In this document: positions 1-6,968 of the stretch, piece by piece
Layout of the letters: every line of letters starts with the position of its first letter
Numbering within the stretch: the first letter of the stretch is position 1
Source: Gemmatimonadota bacterium
GTDB taxonomy: Bacteria > Gemmatimonadota > Gemmatimonadetes > Gemmatimonadales > GWC2-71-9
Reading direction: 5' to 3'
Assembly: GCA_003221985.1 (NCBI GenBank)
Contig: QHUQ01000082.1
Span: forward strand, 1 to 7,478
Length of the DNA: 7,478 nt
The notes under the pieces: generated by a model
The model's input: only the letters and a program-made list of their open reading frames with translations
Told to the model about the DNA's origin: nothing
Databases searched by the model: none
Program-made: the position numbers and the translations under genes

Positions 1-260
1 AGGGGCCGGTGGGATTGCTGATCGCCGCTGTGCTCGCCGGGACGCTACTGTTTCAGCTCCGCGTCCTCGGCCAGGCGACGTTGCCGGATGCGATCCGCCT
101 GCCGCCGGGGACCATCGCGGCGCTGCAGCAGCAGCAGGGGATGGTCGCCGCCGTCGCGACCCCCTTGTTCGACGCCTACCTCGTTCCGTTCGAGATCGCC
201 AGCGTGCTGTTGCTCGCGGCGATCGTCGGCGCCGTCGTGCTCGCGAAGCGGAAACTGTAG
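1..260 (+). CDS. nuoJ: NADH-quinone oxidoreductase subunit J, C-terminal part (5' end outside window)
   Basis: This is the last 85 residues of NuoJ, read in the frame beginning at base 3. NuoJ is a small membrane subunit of complex I, located in the inner membrane between the quinone-binding end and the antiporter-like subunits. The visible part has one hydrophobic helix ([14 protein letters not shown]), a polar loop containing a run of four glutamines, and a final helix. That helix begins [20 protein letters not shown], the NuoJ signature PFE(I/V)ASVLLL, and is followed by the basic end AKRKL. The stop is TAG at 258-260, with one base before the nuoK start, as in standard nuo operons. The GTG at 9 is an internal valine codon, not a start, because the frame is open to the window edge. 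Identification rests on the signature plus the position before nuoK. Confidence 0.95.
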   Translation, partial: GPVGLLIAAVLAGTLLFQLRVLGQATLPDAIRLPPGTIAALQQQQGMVAAVATPLFDAYLVPFEIASVLLLAAIVGAVVLAKRKL

Positions 261-261
261 C

Positions 262-561
262 ATGCTGCTCAGCCCGGCCCTCGCGATCTCCGCGGTGCTC
301 TTCACGCTGGGCGTCGCCGGCGTGCTGTTCCGGCGCAACGTCATCGTGATCTTCATGTGTGTCGAGCTGATGCTGAACGCCGTGAACCTCACGTTCGTGG
401 CGCTCGCGCAGGGCCTCGGGGTGGGCGGCCAGGTGTTCGTGTTCTTCGTGATGGCCGTCGCGGCCGCGGAAGCGGCCGTGGGACTCGCCATCATCCTCGC
501 CGTCTACCGCCATAAGCAGTCGGTGAGCCTGCAGAACATGAATCTGCTCAAGGACGGATGA
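262..561 (+). CDS. nuoK: NADH-quinone oxidoreductase subunit K
   Basis: NuoK is a 99-residue membrane subunit of complex I (homologue of mitochondrial ND4L and Mrp antiporter MrpC), close to the usual 100 residues. It has three predicted helices at about residues 5-23, 27-48 and 56-82. The two membrane glutamates needed for proton translocation in this family are present: Glu35 in [13 protein letters not shown] and Glu70 in [12 protein letters not shown], matching E. coli Glu36 and Glu72. The ATG at 262 gives the canonical N-terminus [10 protein letters not shown] and lies one base after the nuoJ stop. An upstream reading in the same frame from base 88 overlaps nuoJ and would add an Arg/Ser-rich stretch foreign to the family. 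Only weak purine-rich sequence precedes the start, so coupling to nuoJ translation is likely. The last codons overlap the nuoL start. Confidence 0.97.
   Translation: MLLSPALAISAVLFTLGVAGVLFRRNVIVIFMCVELMLNAVNLTFVALAQGLGVGGQVFVFFVMAVAAAEAAVGLAIILAVYRHKQSVSLQNMNLLKDG
550..554 (+). promoter_or_regulatory. Probable nuoL ribosome binding site inside nuoK
   Basis: AAGGA lies three bases before the nuoL ATG at 558, inside the last nuoK codons. The spacing is shorter than usual, so it may act mainly together with re-initiation at the ATGA overlap. Confidence 0.5.
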
Positions 562-2537
562 CCGGTACTGCCGTCGACCTGATCTGGCTCGCGCCGGCGC
601 TGGCGCTGCTCGGCTTCGTGCTGAACGGCGCACTGGTATTTGCCCGCCCCACCGCCAAGACCCTCGTGTCAGTCATTGGTGCGGGCGTGTTGATCGCGGC
701 GTTCGTCGTCTCCGCCCTTGTCTTTAGCGCCTTCGCCGGACTACACGCGGAAGCGCCGGTGGTGCTCCGCTACTGGTCGTGGATTCCCGTCGGTACGCTG
801 CAGGTGGACTTCGCTTTTCAGGTCGACCAGCTCTCGGCCGTGATGCTGCTGGTGGTGACCGGCGTCGGCTCGCTGATCCATCTATTCAGCATCGGCTACA
901 TGAGGGAAGATCCCGGGTACGCGCGCTACTTCGCGTATCTCAACCTGTTCGTCTTTTTCATGCTGGTGCTCGTGCTGGGCGCGAGCTTCCCGGTGATGTT
1001 CGTCGGTTGGGAAGGCGTAGGGCTGTGCAGCTATCTGCTGATCGGCTTCTGGTTCAACGAGGAAGTCAACGCGAACGCCGGCCGCAAGGCGTTCATCATG
1101 AACCGCATCGGCGACTTCGGATTCATGGTCGCGATGCTCATGATCTTCTGGACCACGGGCTCACTCGACTTCGGCACCGTCTTCTCGCACGCCCCCACGG
1201 CGCTCGTGGCGGGTGGCAGCACAGTCACCACGATCACGCTGTTCCTGTTCCTCGGCTGCACCGGCAAGTCGGCGCAGATCCCGCTGTACACCTGGTTGCC
1301 CGATGCGATGGCCGGCCCGACGCCGGTCTCGGCGCTGATCCACGCGGCCACGATGGTGACCGCGGGCGTATACCTCGTCGCGCGCTGTAATCTGCTGTTC
1401 GCGATGGCTCCGCTGTCGGGCGCCGTGGTCGCGGGCGTCGGCGCCCTCACGGCGCTGTTCGCCGCGACGATCGCGCTGAAGCAGTGGGACATCAAGAAGG
1501 TCCTCGCGTATTCCACGATCTCGCAGCTCGGCTACATGTTCCTGGGCGTCGGCACAGGAGCGGTCAGCGCCGGCATCTTCCACCTGACGACGCATGCCTT
1601 CTTCAAGGCGTTGCTGTTCCTCGGATCGGGCAGCGTGATCTTCGCGCTGCACCGAGCCTATCATCACACTCATTCGCATGAAGACGCCCAGGACATGCGC
1701 AACATGGGCGGCCTGTCGCGCTACATGCCGTGGACGACGGTGTTGATGTGGATCGCGACGCTCGCAATCGCCGGGATTCCGCCGCTCTCCGCGTTCTTCT
1801 CCAAGGACGAGATCCTCACCGCCGCGTTCGCTAGGGGGTCGACCCAGCCGGCATGGCTCGTGTTCTGGGCGCTGGGACTCGTGGCGGCGTTGCTGACGGC
1901 GTTCTACATGACGCGGCTGATGCTCTACACCTTCCACGGCCCGAACCGCACCGGCGAGAACGAGCAGGCACACCTGCACGAGGCGCCGTGGATCATGACC
2001 GGCCCCCTCGTCCTGCTCGGGCTGCTGTCAGCGGCCGGTGGCCTGCTCAACGTCCCGGAGCTCTACCACGGCAACGCCTGGCTGCATCACTGGCTCGAAC
2101 CCGTGACCGAGCCGAGTGCCGCGCTGCTTCCGGAAGCGCGCCTGGCGTCGGGGACCGAATGGCTGCTGGTGGCCGTGGCGGTCGCCGTCGCCGTCATCGG
2201 AATCGTGGGCGCCTGGCGGCTGCTCAAGCCGGAGGGGCTCGTACCCGCGCGCAGCGCCCCTGAGGAACGCGGCTTCGCTCGCGTGCTGCGCGACAAGTGG
2301 TACGTGGACGAGATCTATGACTTGGCTGTCGTCCGACCGCTGGTCTGGCTGTCGCGCGAGGTCCTCTGGAAGCAGGTCGATCAGCGGGCGATCGACGGCG
2401 CGGCGGTCAACGGCGCCGCGCGGGGGGCGCGGGCCCTCGGCTGGGCGAATCGCTGGTTACAAACGGGGCAGGTGGGCATGTACGTCGCCGCGTTTGTGGT
2501 GGGCGTGCTGCTGCTGTTGTGGCGGGCGATCGGCTGA
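558..2537 (+). CDS. nuoL: NADH-quinone oxidoreductase subunit L
   Basis: NuoL (659 residues; E. coli 613) is the distal antiporter-like subunit of complex I, homologous to ND5 and MrpA. It carries one proton channel and the long lateral helix that braces the membrane arm. Key residues can be placed by motif: Glu152 in [16 protein letters not shown], Arg183/Asp186 in NRIGDFGF, Lys237 in [16 protein letters not shown], His262 in [13 protein letters not shown], Lys350 in [11 protein letters not shown], and Lys416/Asp417 in FFSKDEIL. These correspond to the channel residues of E. coli NuoL (Glu144, Lys229, His254, Lys342, Lys399). The C-terminus has a helix at about 534-554, the conserved KWYVDEIYD segment (580-588), an amphipathic stretch to about 635 (the lateral helix) and a final anchor helix at about 639-656. 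The start ATG overlaps the nuoK stop (ATGA); the stop overlaps the nuoM start (TGATG). An unusual His-rich insertion lies at residues 365-374. Confidence 0.98.
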   Translation: MTGTAVDLIWLAPALALLGFVLNGALVFARPTAKTLVSVIGAGVLIAAFVVSALVFSAFAGLHAEAPVVLRYWSWIPVGTLQVDFAFQVDQLSAVMLLVVTGVGSLIHLFSIGYMREDPGYARYFAYLNLFVFFMLVLVLGASFPVMFVGWEGVGLCSYLLIGFWFNEEVNANAGRKAFIMNRIGDFGFMVAMLMIFWTTGSLDFGTVFSHAPTALVAGGSTVTTITLFLFLGCTGKSAQIPLYTWLPDAMAGPTPVSALIHAATMVTAGVYLVARCNLLFAMAPLSGAVVAGVGALTALFAATIALKQWDIKKVLAYSTISQLGYMFLGVGTGAVSAGIFHLTTHAFFKALLFLGSGSVIFALHRAYHHTHSHEDAQDMRNMGGLSRYMPWTTVLMWIATLAIAGIPPLSAFFSKDEILTAAFARGSTQPAWLVFWALGLVAALLTAFYMTRLMLYTFHGPNRTGENEQAHLHEAPWIMTGPLVLLGLLSAAGGLLNVPELYHGNAWLHHWLEPVTEPSAALLPEARLASGTEWLLVAVAVAVAVIGIVGAWRLLKPEGLVPARSAPEERGFARVLRDKWYVDEIYDLAVVRPLVWLSREVLWKQVDQRAIDGAAVNGAARGARALGWANRWLQTGQVGMYVAAFVVGVLLLLWRAIG

Positions 2538-4057
2538 TGTACGCGCCCTGGGTGCTCACTGCGCTGCTCGTCTGGCCGCTCGTCGCCGCCGCCGTGGTGC
2601 TGTTGCTCCCCGGACGGTTGGCGAAGTACGTCGCGCTCGCCACCAGCCTGGTGGAGTTCGCGCTGTCGGTGCCGCTGTGGTGGACCTTCGTGCCGGCGGG
2701 CGGCATGCAGTTCATGGTCGATCGCACGTGGATCGCCGCGTGGGGGATCCACTACACGGTCGGCGTGGACGGGATTTCGCTGTTTCTCGTCCTGCTGACG
2801 ACGTTCCTGATGCCGCTCTCCATTCTGGGCAGCTGGAGCTACATCACCAGGCGCGAGGGCGGCTTCTATGCGCTGCTCCTCGTCCTGACGACCGGGATGA
2901 TCGGCGTGTTCATCGCGCTCGATCTCTTCCTGTTCTATGTGATGTGGGAAGTGATGCTCATCCCGATGTATTTCATCATCGGGGTGTGGGGCGGCGACAA
3001 CCGGCTGTACGCGGCGATCAAGTTCTTCATCTATACGTTCTTCGGATCGCTGCTCATGCTCGTGGCGATCATCGTGTTGTACCTGCATGCCGCCGCCGTT
3101 ACGGGCGTCTATTCCTTCAGCTACGCGCATCTCCTCGCTCAGGCGCCGCTGCTTGGATCCACCGCCTGGTGGCTGTTCGGCGCGTTCTTCCTGGCATTTG
3201 CGATCAAGGTGCCGCTGTTCCCACTGCACACCTGGCTGCCCGACGCCCACGTCGAGGCGCCGACGGCGGGCTCGGTGATCCTGGCGGGCATCCTGCTGAA
3301 GATGGGGACATACGGGTTCCTGCGGTTCGCCTTGCCGCTCTTCCCGGCGGTCGCGCTGAACCAGACCGTGCAGCTCGTCATCGTCGCCCTCTCCCTGATC
3401 GGCATCATCTACGGCGGTCTCGTCGCGATGGTGCAACCGGACTTCAAGAAGCTGATCGCCTACTCGTCCGTCGCGCATCTCGGGTTCGTGATGCTCGGCA
3501 TCTGGGCGCTGACGTTGCAGAGCGTGCAGGGCGCACTGCTCGTGATGATCAACCACGGGATTTCGACCGGCGCGCTGTTCTTCCTGGCGGGCATGATCTA
3601 CGAACGCCGCCACAGCCGGCTCATCGAGGCCTACGGCGGCATCGCGCGCGTCGTGCCGCTGTTCGCCGCGATTCTCACGATCGTGTCGCTCTCATCGATC
3701 GCCCTTCCCGGGACGAATGGCTTTGTCGGTGAGTTCCTGGTGTTGGTGGGATCGTTCCGCACCTACCCGATTGCGACGGGCCTGGCCACGACCGGCGTGA
3801 TCGTGGCCGCCGCATACCTGCTGACGGCGCTGCAGCGCGTGATTTACAACCCGCTCACCGACCACGAGAACGAGAAGCTCACCGATCTCACGGCGCGCGA
3901 GCTGCTCGTCCTCGTCCCGCTGCTCGTGTGCATTCTGTGGGTCGGGATCTATCCGAGGCCGTTCCTCCGTCGCATGGAGCCCTCCGCGCGGCAGCTGATC
4001 GAGCAGGTCCGTCCGGGCGCGACGCAGGGACAACCGGCAGCGGGGGGACAGCCATGA
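2537..4057 (+). CDS. nuoM: NADH-quinone oxidoreductase subunit M
   Basis: NuoM (506 residues; E. coli 509) is the middle antiporter-like subunit of complex I, homologous to ND4 and MrpD, with about 14 membrane helices. Proton-path residues are all present: Glu138 in YVMWEVMLIPMY, Lys224 in FAIKVPLFPLHTWLPDAH, Lys255 in GILLKMGTYG and Glu399 in NGFVGEFLVL, matching E. coli Glu144, Lys234, Lys265 and Glu407. His231, His238, His314 and His340 lie in conserved positions. PDFKKLIAYSSVAHLGF (301-317) is the antiporter-family helix-broken motif region. I chose the ATG at 2537 because it shares its A with the nuoL stop and gives the usual hydrophobic N-terminus [11 protein letters not shown]. The in-frame GTG at 2519 would add MAGDRL inside nuoL. 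The C-terminus ends in a Gly/Pro/Gln-rich tail (about residues 494-506) past the last helix, which overlaps the nuoN ribosome binding site region. Confidence 0.98.
   Translation: MYAPWVLTALLVWPLVAAAVVLLLPGRLAKYVALATSLVEFALSVPLWWTFVPAGGMQFMVDRTWIAAWGIHYTVGVDGISLFLVLLTTFLMPLSILGSWSYITRREGGFYALLLVLTTGMIGVFIALDLFLFYVMWEVMLIPMYFIIGVWGGDNRLYAAIKFFIYTFFGSLLMLVAIIVLYLHAAAVTGVYSFSYAHLLAQAPLLGSTAWWLFGAFFLAFAIKVPLFPLHTWLPDAHVEAPTAGSVILAGILLKMGTYGFLRFALPLFPAVALNQTVQLVIVALSLIGIIYGGLVAMVQPDFKKLIAYSSVAHLGFVMLGIWALTLQSVQGALLVMINHGISTGALFFLAGMIYERRHSRLIEAYGGIARVVPLFAAILTIVSLSSIALPGTNGFVGEFLVLVGSFRTYPIATGLATTGVIVAAAYLLTALQRVIYNPLTDHENEKLTDLTARELLVLVPLLVCILWVGIYPRPFLRRMEPSARQLIEQVRPGATQGQPAAGGQP
4042..4048 (+). 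promoter_or_regulatory. Probable nuoN ribosome binding site
   Basis: GGGGGGA lies five bases before the ATG at 4054, within the end of nuoM. It is the most purine-rich pre-start stretch at any of the gene junctions here. It supports the ATG at 4054 over longer in-frame readings that begin inside nuoM, such as from 3928. Confidence 0.6.
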
Positions 4058-5556
4058 AACTGGACCCCTCCGTCTACCACGATCTGCTGCTGTCGCTCCT
4101 GCCCGAGCTGGTGCTCACCGGGTGGGCACTGGTGCTGCTGCTGTTCGTCGCCTGGCGCCATCAGACGGTGCGCGATCTGCGGATTGCCGGCTGGCTGACC
4201 CTGGCAGCGCTGCTGTCCACGGCGGTCGCCACGTGGTGGTTGTGGTGGAACCGCGCCGGAGTGGAGGGGCTCGCAGGGATGGTCGCGGCCGACGACTTCC
4301 GCTGGGTCGCCGACTGGGTGTTCCTCGGCGCCGCGGCGCTTACGGTGTTGATCTCGTTCGCGTATCTCGAGCGCGAGCAGCTGCTGGCCCCGGAGTATTA
4401 CGTGCTGCTCGTGTTCGGGACGCTCGGCATGCTGGTGATGGCAGCCGGCGCCGACCTGATGGTCATCTTCCTGGGCCTCGAGCTGATGTCCGTCGCGGTC
4501 TACGTTCTGGCGGGCTTCGATCGCCGTCGGGCCCGCTCCGCCGAGGCAGCGCTGAAGTACTTCCTGTTGGGCGCGTTCGCCTCCGGGTTTCTGTTGTACG
4601 GAATCGCGTTGTTGTATGGCGCGACCGGCACGACGAACATCAGCCTGCTCGGCGCGCAGGTCGCGTTCATGGGCCAGCCCAGCGTGATGCTGCTCGTCGG
4701 ATTGGCGCTGCTGATCGTGGGATTCGCATTCAAGGTGGCGGCCGTGCCCTTCCACATGTGGGCGCCGGATGTGTATGACGGCGCGCCCACGCCGGTCACG
4801 GCCTTCATGGCCACCGGTGTGAAAGCGGCGGCCTTTGCCGCGCTGTTTCGCGTGCTGGTCGCCGGCTTCGCGGGCGTGGCCGCCTGGCACGACATGCTGT
4901 GGTGGCTCGCCGCGATCACGATGATCGGCGGCAACCTCTTCGCGCTGGGGCAACGCTCGCTCAAGCGGATGCTCGCCTACTCCTCAGTCGCACATGCCGG
5001 CTACCTGCTCGTGGCGGTGACCGCGGGCGGCTCGTCCGGGACGAGTGCGTTCATCGTCTACGTGATCGCATACACCCTGATGTCGCTTGGCGCGTTCGCG
5101 GTATTGACGGCCAAGGGCAGGGCAGGCGAGAGCGATGTCCTGATCGATGACCTGGCCGGGCTGGCCGCCCGGCGCCCCTGGCTCGCGTTCGCGCTCGCCA
5201 TCTGCATGCTCTCGCTGCTCGGCTTCCCCGGCACGGCCGGGTTCATCGGTAAGTGGTACATCCTCATCGCGGCGACCAGCGCCGGCCAGAATACGTTGGC
5301 CGCGATTCTGGTGCTCACCAGCGTCGTCTCGGCGGGGTACTATCTTCCCGTCATCATGGCGATGTACATGAAACCGGAGCCGGACGAGGCCGCGCATGTC
5401 GACGTCCGGCTCGACCGGTGGGGTCGCGCAGCCGTGCTGGCGGTGGTGGCCGGCCTGCTGCTGTTCGGAGTCTGGCCGAACCGGCTATTCGACCTCGCAC
5501 GCTCGGCCGGCCAGAGCGTGCAACCGGCGGCGACGGCGACCACGACGGGTCAATAA
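4054..5556 (+). CDS. nuoN: NADH-quinone oxidoreductase subunit N
   Basis: NuoN (500 residues; E. coli 485) is the antiporter-like subunit nearest the quinone end of complex I, homologous to ND2, with about 14 membrane helices. The residues of its proton channel are visible: Glu143 in FLGLELMSVAVYVLAGF, Lys168 in AALKYFLLGAFASGF, Lys227 in GFAFKVAAVPFHMWAPDVYDGAPTP (motif spans 223-247), Lys257 in MATGVKAAAFA and Lys400 in GTAGFIGKWYI. These match E. coli Glu133, Lys158, Lys217, Lys247 and Lys395. SLKRMLAYSSVAHAGYLL (302-319) is the antiporter-family motif. The start ATG overlaps the nuoM stop as ATGA and gives MKLDPSVYHDLLLSLLPE, a family-like N-terminus. A short Ala/Thr/Gln tail follows the last helix. 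It closes the nuo gene set, in the usual J-K-L-M-N order. Confidence 0.98.
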   Translation: MKLDPSVYHDLLLSLLPELVLTGWALVLLLFVAWRHQTVRDLRIAGWLTLAALLSTAVATWWLWWNRAGVEGLAGMVAADDFRWVADWVFLGAAALTVLISFAYLEREQLLAPEYYVLLVFGTLGMLVMAAGADLMVIFLGLELMSVAVYVLAGFDRRRARSAEAALKYFLLGAFASGFLLYGIALLYGATGTTNISLLGAQVAFMGQPSVMLLVGLALLIVGFAFKVAAVPFHMWAPDVYDGAPTPVTAFMATGVKAAAFAALFRVLVAGFAGVAAWHDMLWWLAAITMIGGNLFALGQRSLKRMLAYSSVAHAGYLLVAVTAGGSSGTSAFIVYVIAYTLMSLGAFAVLTAKGRAGESDVLIDDLAGLAARRPWLAFALAICMLSLLGFPGTAGFIGKWYILIAATSAGQNTLAAILVLTSVVSAGYYLPVIMAMYMKPEPDEAAHVDVRLDRWGRAAVLAVVAGLLLFGVWPNRLFDLARSAGQSVQPAATATTTGQ

Positions 5557-5569
5557 GGCGAGCGCCAGC

Positions 5570-6952
5570 GTGAAGCTTCCCGCCACAATTTTCCGCCAGT
5601 ACGACATCCGCGGTCTCGTGGACGAACAACTCACGCCGGCGGCCGCCCGTGCCGTTGGCCAGGCCTATACGACGTTCGCGTGGCAACGGCTGGGCAACGG
5701 CAAGGCGCCCCGCGTCGCCGTCGGACGTGATAACCGGCCGTCCGGCAGCGCCCTGGCGCAGGGTGTGCGCGAGGGCATCGCCGCGGCGGGCGGCGCCGCC
5801 ATCGACGTCGGCGAGCTCCCCACACCCGCCCTCTACTTCGCGACCAAGACCCTGCCCGTGGACGGCGGCATTCAGGTCACGGGCTCGCACAATCCGCCCG
5901 AGTTCAACGGCTTCAAGATGGTGCTGGCGCACGATGCCGTGTTCGGAGACGACATCCAGGTGCTGTACAAGCTCATCGACGACGGCAAGCTCGCAACCAA
6001 GTCCGGCGGCTCGTCCACCACGCACCACGCACTACTCACGGCATATAGAGACGCCATCGTCAAGCGCAACGCACCGCTGGCCCGCAAGCTGAAGGTGGTT
6101 GTGGACTGCGGTAACGGAGTGACCAGCCTCGTCGCGGTGGAGACGTTGCGTCAGCTGGGTGCCGAGGTCGTGCCGCTGTTCGCCGAATCGGACGGCACCT
6201 TCCCGCATCACCATCCCGATCCAACCGTGCTCGAGAACCTGCACGATCTCCAGGCAGCCGTGAAGCAGGAGAAGGCGGAGCTGGGTATCGCGTTCGACGG
6301 GGACGGCGATCGCATCGGCGCGGTGGACGAGAGCGGCGAGCCGGTGCTCGGCGACCAGCTGCTGGTGCTGTTCGGGCGGGATCTCGTGTATCGGCTGGGC
6401 AAGGGCAAGCCGGTGATCTTCGACGTGAAATGCTCGGAGATCCTGCCGCAGATGCTGAAGCGTGCCGGTCTCGAGCCCGTCATGTGGAAGACCGGGCACT
6501 CGTTCATCAAACAGAAGATGAAAGAGATCGGTGCGCCGCTGGCGGGGGAAATGAGCGGCCACATGTTCTTCGGTGGCGACTGGTACGGTTTCGACGACGC
6601 GCTCTTCGCCGCTGCCCGGTTGCTCGCGTACGTCGCCCGCGAGGGAGGACCGCTGTCCCGCCGGCTCGCCGATTTGCCGAAGACCTACGCCACGCCGGAG
6701 CTGCGCGTCGATTGCCCCGATGAACAGAAGTTCGACGTCGTGCAGCAAGCAGCCACCGATTTCAAGAAGAAGTATCCCGTCTTCACGCTCGACGGCGTGC
6801 GCATCACGTTTCCCGAGGGATGGGGGCTGCTGCGCGCGTCGAACACGCAGCCGGTGCTGGTGATGCGCTTCGAGGCGACCAGCCCCAAGGCCCTCGCGGC
6901 GTATCGCGCCGAGGTCGAAGGCTGGCTGTCGGCGCACGGCGTGACGGCGTGA
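5570..6952 (+). CDS. Phosphomannomutase/phosphoglucomutase (AlgC/ManB-type, alpha-D-phosphohexomutase family)
   Basis: This 460-residue cytoplasmic enzyme interconverts mannose or glucose 6-phosphate and 1-phosphate through a phosphoserine. It supplies GDP-mannose and UDP-glucose precursors for polysaccharides. All four domains carry their motifs: N-terminal YDIRG (11-15) and GRDNRPSG (52-59); the catalytic loop TGSHNPPEFNGFK with Ser106 as the phosphorylated serine; the metal site DGDGDR with Asp243, Asp245, Asp247 and Arg248; the sugar-binding GEMSGH (326-331, Glu327, Ser329, His331); and the phosphate-binding RASNTQP (422-428). These line up within one or two residues with P. aeruginosa AlgC (463 residues; Ser108, Asp242/244/246, Glu325, Arg421). 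GEMSGH and TGSHNPP point to dual mannose/glucose specificity and away from GlmM, which has a TASHNP loop. The GTG at 5570 starts 13 bases after nuoN and gives MKLPATIFRQYDIRG. The longer in-frame reading from 5396 would lie within nuoN. AAGGCGAG (5555-5562) may be a weak ribosome binding site. It is probably co-transcribed with nuo. I leave the symbol blank because manB, algC and pgm are all used. Confidence 0.95.
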   Translation: MKLPATIFRQYDIRGLVDEQLTPAAARAVGQAYTTFAWQRLGNGKAPRVAVGRDNRPSGSALAQGVREGIAAAGGAAIDVGELPTPALYFATKTLPVDGGIQVTGSHNPPEFNGFKMVLAHDAVFGDDIQVLYKLIDDGKLATKSGGSSTTHHALLTAYRDAIVKRNAPLARKLKVVVDCGNGVTSLVAVETLRQLGAEVVPLFAESDGTFPHHHPDPTVLENLHDLQAAVKQEKAELGIAFDGDGDRIGAVDESGEPVLGDQLLVLFGRDLVYRLGKGKPVIFDVKCSEILPQMLKRAGLEPVMWKTGHSFIKQKMKEIGAPLAGEMSGHMFFGGDWYGFDDALFAAARLLAYVAREGGPLSRRLADLPKTYATPELRVDCPDEQKFDVVQQAATDFKKKYPVFTLDGVRITFPEGWGLLRASNTQPVLVMRFEATSPKALAAYRAEVEGWLSAHGVTA

Positions 6953-6964
6953 CGGTGTGACGCG
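6941..6964 (+). repeat. Three tandem 8-base repeats across the mutase/UPF0182 junction
   Basis: GTGACGGC, GTGACGGT and GTGACGCG follow each other at 6941, 6949 and 6957. The first codes for the end of the mutase, the second contains its TGA stop, and the third begins with the GTG start of the next gene. The preceding CGCACGGC (6933-6940) resembles a decayed fourth copy. An 8-base unit shifts the reading frame with each copy, so copy number would change the mutase end and the gene spacing. Confidence 0.75.
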
Positions 6965-6968
6965 TCAC
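6957..6968. other. Perfect 12-base palindrome over a start codon
   Basis: GTGACGCGTCAC equals its own reverse complement and contains the GTG start of the downstream gene. It could be a protein-binding half-site pair or could slightly hinder initiation, but it has no loop for a good RNA hairpin. In DNA this GC-rich it may equally be chance. I assign no function. Confidence 0.4.

Noticed and set aside
126..137. Four CAG triplets in nuoJ as a possible unstable microsatellite
   Set aside because: Only four units, in frame, coding for a short Gln run in a loop. Too short to suggest instability.
2164..2203. GTGGCC/GTCGCC-like repeats in nuoL (VAVAVAVAV) as a possible DNA repeat
   Set aside because: It encodes an ordinary Val/Ala membrane helix (about residues 534-554), and the codons vary. 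Hydrophobic helix composition explains it.
2381..3613. A 410-codon - strand open frame, and similar long antisense frames such as 3949-4953 and 6032-6937
   Set aside because: They are antisense to conserved nuo and mutase genes, with His/Arg/Gln/Glu-rich low-information sequence and no family motif. Long antisense frames are expected in GC-rich coding DNA.
2116..3732. A 538-codon + strand open frame overlapping the nuoL end and nuoM
   Set aside because: It lies out of frame over two well-identified genes, is dominated by Arg, Ala, Pro and Gly with no recognisable domain, and is what high GC in third positions produces by chance.
558..5556. nuoL/M/N being an Mrp antiporter or a formate/membrane-bound hydrogenase set instead of complex I
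   Set aside because: The order J-K-L-M-N, the Nuo[11 protein letters not shown] signature, the NuoL lateral helix region and the three separate full-length antiporter subunits fit complex I.
5396..5569. A longer start for the mutase inside nuoN
   Set aside because: The extra 58 residues are the out-of-frame reading of nuoN and have no counterpart in the family, whose N-terminus sits right before YDIRG.
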